Source: Paenibacillus caseinilyticus
GTDB lineage: Bacteria > Bacillota > Bacilli > Paenibacillales > NBRC-103111
DNA: 64,000 nt
NCBI RefSeq assembly: GCF_027533645.1
Contig: NZ_JAQAGY010000007.1
Span: 1 to 64,000 of the forward strand
Direction: 5' to 3'
The position numbers and the translations under genes were made by a program. Positions 59,960 through 64,000 of this stretch are shown here, piece by piece (position 1 is the first letter of the stretch; each line of letters begins with the position of its first letter). The notes under the pieces were generated by a model. That model worked only from the letters and a program-made list of their open reading frames with translations. It was not told the DNA's origin and did no database searches.

Positions 59960-60610
59960 ATGAGCGCACCATTTATTAGAAACCATCACTATAATTGGAT
60001 CAAGAAACAAATCGGTCACCTGCAGCACGCCTGCCAATCCGTCTCCGATCCGAGAGTCGTCGAATCCGTACGGGGCAGCACGGAATCCAGGATCTTAGAG
60101 CTTCTCCCGGACACGGCAGATGGCCTGCAGCATCCATTAGCGGGCATCTCCGCCTTGCGCAAATCAGAAGATTTTCAGCTCTATCTCCGTTCGGTAGAAT
60201 CGTACATGACGGAGTTTCCGCAGATCACAGAAAAGCAGATCCGGAAGCTGTTCCCCAAAGCCAAGAAGCTGCCGATGCCCGATCTCGCGGTGGACTTTCG
60301 CTATCTTACCTACCTCGGATGGGTCGATATCTCGTCCAACAAGCTGTTCATCGTCTATCCGCTGAACGGCCAACTTGCCGGGATCGAAGGCAGATATACC
60401 CCCACGAACAAAAAAGGCATCTGCTTTCTCTGCGGCAAGCATGGGGAATCCGCCTTGTATACAGCGGTCTCCAAAGCAAGACCGGCCCATGCTTCGTCCG
60501 ATTACTATAAAGCGGTCGGCAACTATATGTGCTTGGACAGCCGGGAATGCAACAAGAACATTACCGACGTTGCGCCGCTGGAACGATTTTGCCATGAGGT
60601 CTTAGGCTAA
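59960..60610 (+). CDS. FusB/FusC-family EF-G-binding protein
   Basis: A 216-residue protein of the FusB type, which binds elongation factor G and frees it from the ribosome, giving fusidic acid resistance in staphylococci. The N-terminal part (about 1-100) is helical; the C-terminal part is a treble-clef zinc finger with Cys155 and Cys158 (CFLC), and Cys191 and Cys197 (CLDSREC). Length and cysteine positions match the family. It is preceded by a sigma-A promoter, a leader peptide and a hairpin covering its ribosome binding site. Chromosomal homologues in Bacillales may be housekeeping ribosome-rescue factors rather than resistance genes. Confidence 0.88.
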   Translation: MSAPFIRNHHYNWIKKQIGHLQHACQSVSDPRVVESVRGSTESRILELLPDTADGLQHPLAGISALRKSEDFQLYLRSVESYMTEFPQITEKQIRKLFPKAKKLPMPDLAVDFRYLTYLGWVDISSNKLFIVYPLNGQLAGIEGRYTPTNKKGICFLCGKHGESALYTAVSKARPAHASSDYYKAVGNYMCLDSRECNKNITDVAPLERFCHEVLG

Positions 60611-60613
60611 GCG

Positions 60614-60643
60614 AAAAGGGAGCTGCTCCGGCAGCTCCCTTTT
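60614..60643. terminator. Bidirectional intrinsic terminator
   Basis: A perfect 13-bp stem (60614-60626 with 60631-60643), TCCG loop and T-run, between convergent genes. Confidence 0.92.
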
Positions 60644-60654
60644 GGGTTCGCCCC

Positions 60655-62271
60655 TTATCCCTGTTCCTTCTTGAACAACTGCCAATCGGACTCTGTATAA
60701 TTGCCCATATACCATAACGAAACGCCTTTGAGTCCGTAATATTTCGCGAGCCACAGCTTCTTGCCGATACTTGATGCGTCTTCATAGAACACTTCATGCG
60801 CGCCCCGTTCATCCTGAAACTCGAGCCGTCTCAGCCCATACGGATAACTCAAATACTGGGTAACGCCGGGAGCGGCCAGACGTTTCTCCACCTCGGCGAT
60901 CTCGGGATTATACGACTGCGTCTGACCGGCGGAGGCCACCCATTGGTTGGCCTGCTTGGAGATGCCAAGAACGAGCTTCTCTTTGGGCACGTAGGCCAGC
61001 GTCCGCTTCACCGTATCGGCTACCAGCGGAAGCGGGGCCGACGGCAAGCGGCTGCTGTCGTGCGTAAAATTATAGGCCATGAGAATCACCGTATCCGCCA
61101 GTCTGCCGATTTCTTTGAGGTCATAGCCCTTATAGTAATAATCAGGCTGCACGGCAACCGTAAGCGCGGTCTTCGGGAGATGTTCTTTGAGCCGTGTCAG
61201 AAAGCGCACATAATCCGCCGCGCTGGCAGGCTCCAGCAGTCCCTCCAAATCCATACATATCCCGTCAAAGCCGTACCGCTCATCGGCGGCCACCTTCTTC
61301 AATGATTCGATAAAAGAACCCTGGGCGGCCTCATCCCTCAGGAATTCCTTCAGGTTCGAGTCTCCGTAATACACCATGAGCTCCTTGTGTAGGCGGGCGT
61401 CATCAGCCGCCTTCACGGCTTCCTCCCACCCGCTCGGAATCTTGTATTCCGTCGTCTCCGTATTGAGCTTCGCGACTCCGGGAGCGGAATATTCCAGATG
61501 CGACCATCCGAAGGTTACCTGGTCGAGCAAGGGCATCCGCTGAAGTGCCGGATAGGAGCGAATGGCGTAGAATCCGGTCTTCGCAAGCTTCTGCTTCGCG
61601 AGCTGCGCGTCAAGTAAGCGGTAGACGATTGCAGCCGCTTCCTTGCGGGTCAGGGGCTGCTTGGGATGGAAACCCGCCTGATCGCCTTCCATGACCCCCT
61701 TGTTCACCGCATAGTAGATATACGGTGCCAGGCTCCCGTTCAGTGCGCCGCTATCCGGATAAGCGCGACTTCCCTGCTCTTCTTTCCACCGCTCCTCCAG
61801 CCACAGGCTGCGTTCCTCTGCAGGCTCGGCGCCGAGCAGGGCTTTGCCGGCAACCGCAGCCACCTCTTCCCTCGTAATGACCCGCTCCGGATCTACGGTC
61901 TTGCTGTCATCGAGCATAAAATCGATCCATTGCCGCTCGTAGGCGGCAGCGACATAAGCGTAGGACCACCGGTCCTTCTTCACATCCGAAGGAGCTGCGG
62001 CCGGCAATGCCGCGAGATCCACGCGCTGCGCGCTCACGAATAACTTGAGAAAAGCTTCCCGCGTAAGCATGCCATCGGGGCGGTAAGTTCCATCCGGATA
62101 TCCGTCGATCATCCCCAGTGCCGACAGCGAATACACCTCGTCTTGAAACCACGCTTCATTCGTTATGTCGCCAAAAGGCTGCAGTGGAACGTCATACGCT
62201 AACGCGCAGTCGGTCGAAACCAACATGAATAAAGCAGCGGCCAACGCTGTTCTGCGGAGCACGGACAACAA
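60655..62271 (-). CDS. Secreted SLH-domain protein with GH18 domain
   Basis: A 538-residue exported protein. After a signal peptide (about residues 1-25) come three S-layer homology repeats (about 30-220; DEVYSLSALGMIDGYPDGTY, TREEVAAVAGKALL, TRKEAAAIVYRLL) that anchor it to cell-wall polymer. The remainder is a GH18 barrel of the spore-germination/YaaH-like type, with the catalytic motif DGICMDLEGL (Glu present) and AYNFTHDSSRLP. It probably cleaves or binds N-acetylglucosamine polymers such as peptidoglycan or chitin at the cell surface. It starts at a TTG (a second TTG follows) after GGGGAG. Confidence 0.88.
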   Translation of the reverse strand: MLSVLRRTALAAALFMLVSTDCALAYDVPLQPFGDITNEAWFQDEVYSLSALGMIDGYPDGTYRPDGMLTREAFLKLFVSAQRVDLAALPAAAPSDVKKDRWSYAYVAAAYERQWIDFMLDDSKTVDPERVITREEVAAVAGKALLGAEPAEERSLWLEERWKEEQGSRAYPDSGALNGSLAPYIYYAVNKGVMEGDQAGFHPKQPLTRKEAAAIVYRLLDAQLAKQKLAKTGFYAIRSYPALQRMPLLDQVTFGWSHLEYSAPGVAKLNTETTEYKIPSGWEEAVKAADDARLHKELMVYYGDSNLKEFLRDEAAQGSFIESLKKVAADERYGFDGICMDLEGLLEPASAADYVRFLTRLKEHLPKTALTVAVQPDYYYKGYDLKEIGRLADTVILMAYNFTHDSSRLPSAPLPLVADTVKRTLAYVPKEKLVLGISKQANQWVASAGQTQSYNPEIAEVEKRLAAPGVTQYLSYPYGLRRLEFQDERGAHEVFYEDASSIGKKLWLAKYYGLKGVSLWYMGNYTESDWQLFKKEQG

Positions 62272-62300
62272 TGCGGTTCTCTCCCCTCGTTTTTTGCTTT

Positions 62301-62879
62301 TTATGTTAGCCAGGCCCCGCTGGAACGGGCTAGCTTATACTGAATCCACTCCAGCAGCATCCGGCTTCCCTTCTGCTCCTTCCAGGAACCGTTCAGTACC
62401 AGATCCGCATACCACCGGGTGGGCTCCACGTAGAGATCGTGCCGGTATCGGACCAGATCCAGATACTCCCGTACCACCTCTTCCGCGGAATACCGCTCCC
62501 CGCTGAACTTCCCGAGTCTTCTGGCAAGTCTCTCATCCGACTGGCAGTCCATGTATACCTTATAATCCATCCGCTCTCTCAGCTGCGGATAATGGAACGC
62601 CAAGAATCCTTCTACGATCACCACATCTTCGCCGGTGTCCGCGTGCTGCAAGTCCTCAAGCACCCGGTCTATATTCACAGCCAGAGGATCATTATAATCC
62701 TCATAGGTCTTCCCGGAGAACGCCGCCGCAGTTACCGGTCTACGTTCATGATAATACTTGTCCATATGGATAACCTTCACTGTGTATCCGTCCAGCCCCT
62801 GCGCCAGAACATGACTCAAGGTGGTTTTGCCGCTGCCTGTTCCACCTGCAATGCCGATCGTTAAGGGCCGCCTGTGCAT
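62301..62879 (-). CDS. Uridine-kinase-like P-loop kinase
   Basis: A 192-residue P-loop kinase of the uridine kinase/PRK family. Walker A is GIAGGTGSGKTTLSHVLA, the substrate lid region has IHMDKYYHERRPV and YNDPLAVNIDRVLEDL, and VIVEGFLAFHYPQLR follows. It would phosphorylate uridine/cytidine or a related small substrate with ATP. GGGAGGACAAGG precedes the ATG. It lies 30 bases upstream of the SLH-GH18 gene on the same strand, so the two may be cotranscribed, without obvious functional link. Confidence 0.88.
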   Translation of the reverse strand: MHRRPLTIGIAGGTGSGKTTLSHVLAQGLDGYTVKVIHMDKYYHERRPVTAAAFSGKTYEDYNDPLAVNIDRVLEDLQHADTGEDVVIVEGFLAFHYPQLRERMDYKVYMDCQSDERLARRLGKFSGERYSAEEVVREYLDLVRYRHDLYVEPTRWYADLVLNGSWKEQKGSRMLLEWIQYKLARSSGAWLT

Positions 62880-63060
62880 CCTTGTCCTCCCTCAGCTTGT
62901 CATGGCAGCTGGCAATCCGGGGTCCAACGAACCTCCTCGCCTCTGCCCCATCCAGATTACCATATTCCGGAAGAAACCTCTATCATAGCCCCCTATTTCT
63001 ACCAAAAAAAGAAAGAATCCGCCGCAGCAGATCCTTTCTTCGCATGGTCCAGCAGTACCG

Positions 63061-64000
63061 TTATGGCGTATGACTGCCCATATACTGATAAGTGCCCTTA
63101 GGGAAGGCATTCCATTCTCCGGCGGCCGAGAAGGCCCCGGAACCGGTGGAGATGCCGGACTTTCGTACGATCGTTCCGCCTTTTGGCAGCAATGGCACCT
63201 TCGACGATGGATTCCCCAGCACATCGATGATGCGGCCGTCTTTTTTGAGCACTAGCGCAACGGTATCGTATTGGGCCGGATTGTACATCGGCAGTTCTTC
63301 GTTGTAGTACCAAATGTTCATGATATCAAAGGCGTCATAGAATATCGAATCGATAAAAATATAAGGCATATTCACTTGAATCGCAGGTATCGGCTTCGAT
63401 GTAACTTGATACCGGTTCGTCTGCTTCATCCATTGGTGCATCTCGAGCTCGTAGCCTTCTATCTTGCCTGCCGCCTCTCCGCTGCCGTTGTAGTAGATCT
63501 GGAAGGCAATCCGCCCGTCTCCTCCATCCAGATACTGGGCGAAGTAAGGTGTCGGGCTGCCCTGCGCCTCGGCGGTGACTTCAAAAATAGCCGCATATCC
63601 GTTAGCGCCGACAACCCATACGATGGCATTGGCTGCCGGGAGCGTCAAGATCTTCCCGCTGAGCTCCTCAGGGCCGGTCCATGTGGCTCCCGGATTCCCC
63701 TTATACACGACGAAGGACGATTGATTCGGGAAGAGCTCCCCGAGATCATAGCTGATGCCGGATACGCCCAGCTTGGTCCGGATGGGGATCAATCCGTTAG
63801 GAACTAGCGGAGCTGTCCTTACGTTGAACGTATAGGCCGCTCTTCCCCCGCGGCCGTCCTCAGCCGTCACGGTAACGAAGCCGCGCCCCAGCATGTTCCC
63901 CGGCGTAACGGTCAGCTGGCTGCCTTGCACCGAGGCATTTACCGTATTGGTAGAGCTCACTTCAGCCGAATAACGCAAGGCATCCCCGTCCCCATCGCGG
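63061..64000 (-). CDS. C-terminal part of a large secreted protein (Ig-like plus lamin-tail-like domain), cut by window edge
   Basis: The frame is open to the window end, so the N-terminus is missing. The visible part begins with the end of an Ig/cadherin-like repeat (GDGDALRYSAEVSSTN, then QLTVTPGNMLGRGFVTVTAEDG). The C-terminal 170 residues resemble a lamin-tail domain of bacterial surface proteins (YFAQYLDGGDGRIAFQIYYN, then VLKKDGRIIDVLGNPSS and GEWNAFPKGTYQYMG). Such domains occur in Paenibacillus exported nucleases and S-layer-type proteins. The enzymatic domain, if any, lies outside the window. A weak hairpin near 63009-63040 may end the transcript. Confidence 0.75.
   Translation of the reverse strand, partial: RDGDGDALRYSAEVSSTNTVNASVQGSQLTVTPGNMLGRGFVTVTAEDGRGGRAAYTFNVRTAPLVPNGLIPIRTKLGVSGISYDLGELFPNQSSFVVYKGNPGATWTGPEELSGKILTLPAANAIVWVVGANGYAAIFEVTAEAQGSPTPYFAQYLDGGDGRIAFQIYYNGSGEAAGKIEGYELEMHQWMKQTNRYQVTSKPIPAIQVNMPYIFIDSIFYDAFDIMNIWYYNEELPMYNPAQYDTVALVLKKDGRIIDVLGNPSSKVPLLPKGGTIVRKSGISTGSGAFSAAGEWNAFPKGTYQYMGSHTP

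Noticed and set aside
59960-60610. Linking the FusB-type EF-G-binding protein to the fusaricidin fus cluster by name
   Set aside because: The shared symbol is coincidence; fusidic acid and fusaricidin are unrelated, and the gene has its own promoter and opposite strand.
1-64000. CRISPR arrays, rRNA operons or prophage genes
   Set aside because: No regularly spaced direct repeats of 25-40 bases, rRNA sequence or phage structural genes were seen; the 58-base repeat at 19191 has no spacers.

Overview
The window looks like a chromosome segment of a GC-rich Paenibacillus or a close relative. The evidence is Firmicute-style ribosome binding sites (AGGAGG-like, with frequent GTG and TTG starts), Bacillus/Paenibacillus-type genes (YhaM, HxlR, an SLH-domain protein) and a complete fusaricidin-type lipopeptide cluster. 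Coding DNA is GC-rich, while several intergenic stretches (1-110, 21425-21720, 57000-57150) are clearly AT-rich.

Layout. Positions 1-7610 hold ordinary accessory metabolism and regulators: a truncated MocR gene whose break abuts a possible insertion-sequence end, an arylamine N-acetyltransferase, two LysR regulators, a DMT transporter, an NAD(P)H oxidoreductase with an HxlR repressor, a DinB-fold protein and YhaM. Positions 7611-11720 carry a frameshifted GH43 arabinanase-type gene, an ArsB-like pump and an ArsR-type regulator that has lost its helix-turn-helix, plus a lone PAS protein. Positions 11943-21415 hold a MarR regulator with a flavin monooxygenase and four matching palindromes, a pentapeptide-repeat protein, an FAD oxidoreductase, a TetR regulator divergent from an alpha/beta hydrolase whose 3' end is tandemly repeated, a serine hydrolase and a small secreted protein. 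Positions 21907-25620 encode an ABC transporter, a two-component system and an HMA-domain protein in one operon.

The core is 26019-56980 on the minus strand. Seven genes in the order fusG-F-E-D-C-B-A encode an enoyl-ACP reductase, acyl-CoA ligase, aldehyde-dehydrogenase-like protein, TPP enzyme, ketoacyl-ACP synthase, hydroxyacyl-ACP dehydratase and a 7921-residue six-module NRPS. The NRPS has a starter C domain, E domains in modules 2, 4 and 5, and a terminal thioesterase. The A-domain codes read Thr, Val, Tyr/Phe, Thr, Asn and an unassigned sixth. With the E-domain pattern this predicts acyl-Thr-D-Val-(Tyr/Phe)-D-allo-Thr-D-Asn-(Ala), which is the fusaricidin/LI-F scaffold. A candidate promoter lies at 57085-57113 and a strong terminator at 25928-25971, giving one transcript of about 31 kb.

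Positions 57655-64000 hold a membrane protein, a luciferase-like oxidoreductase, a FusB-type EF-G-binding protein preceded by what looks like a leader-peptide attenuator (this fusB is unrelated to the fusaricidin fus genes), an SLH-GH18 protein, a uridine-kinase-like protein and the C-terminal part of a secreted protein cut by the window edge.
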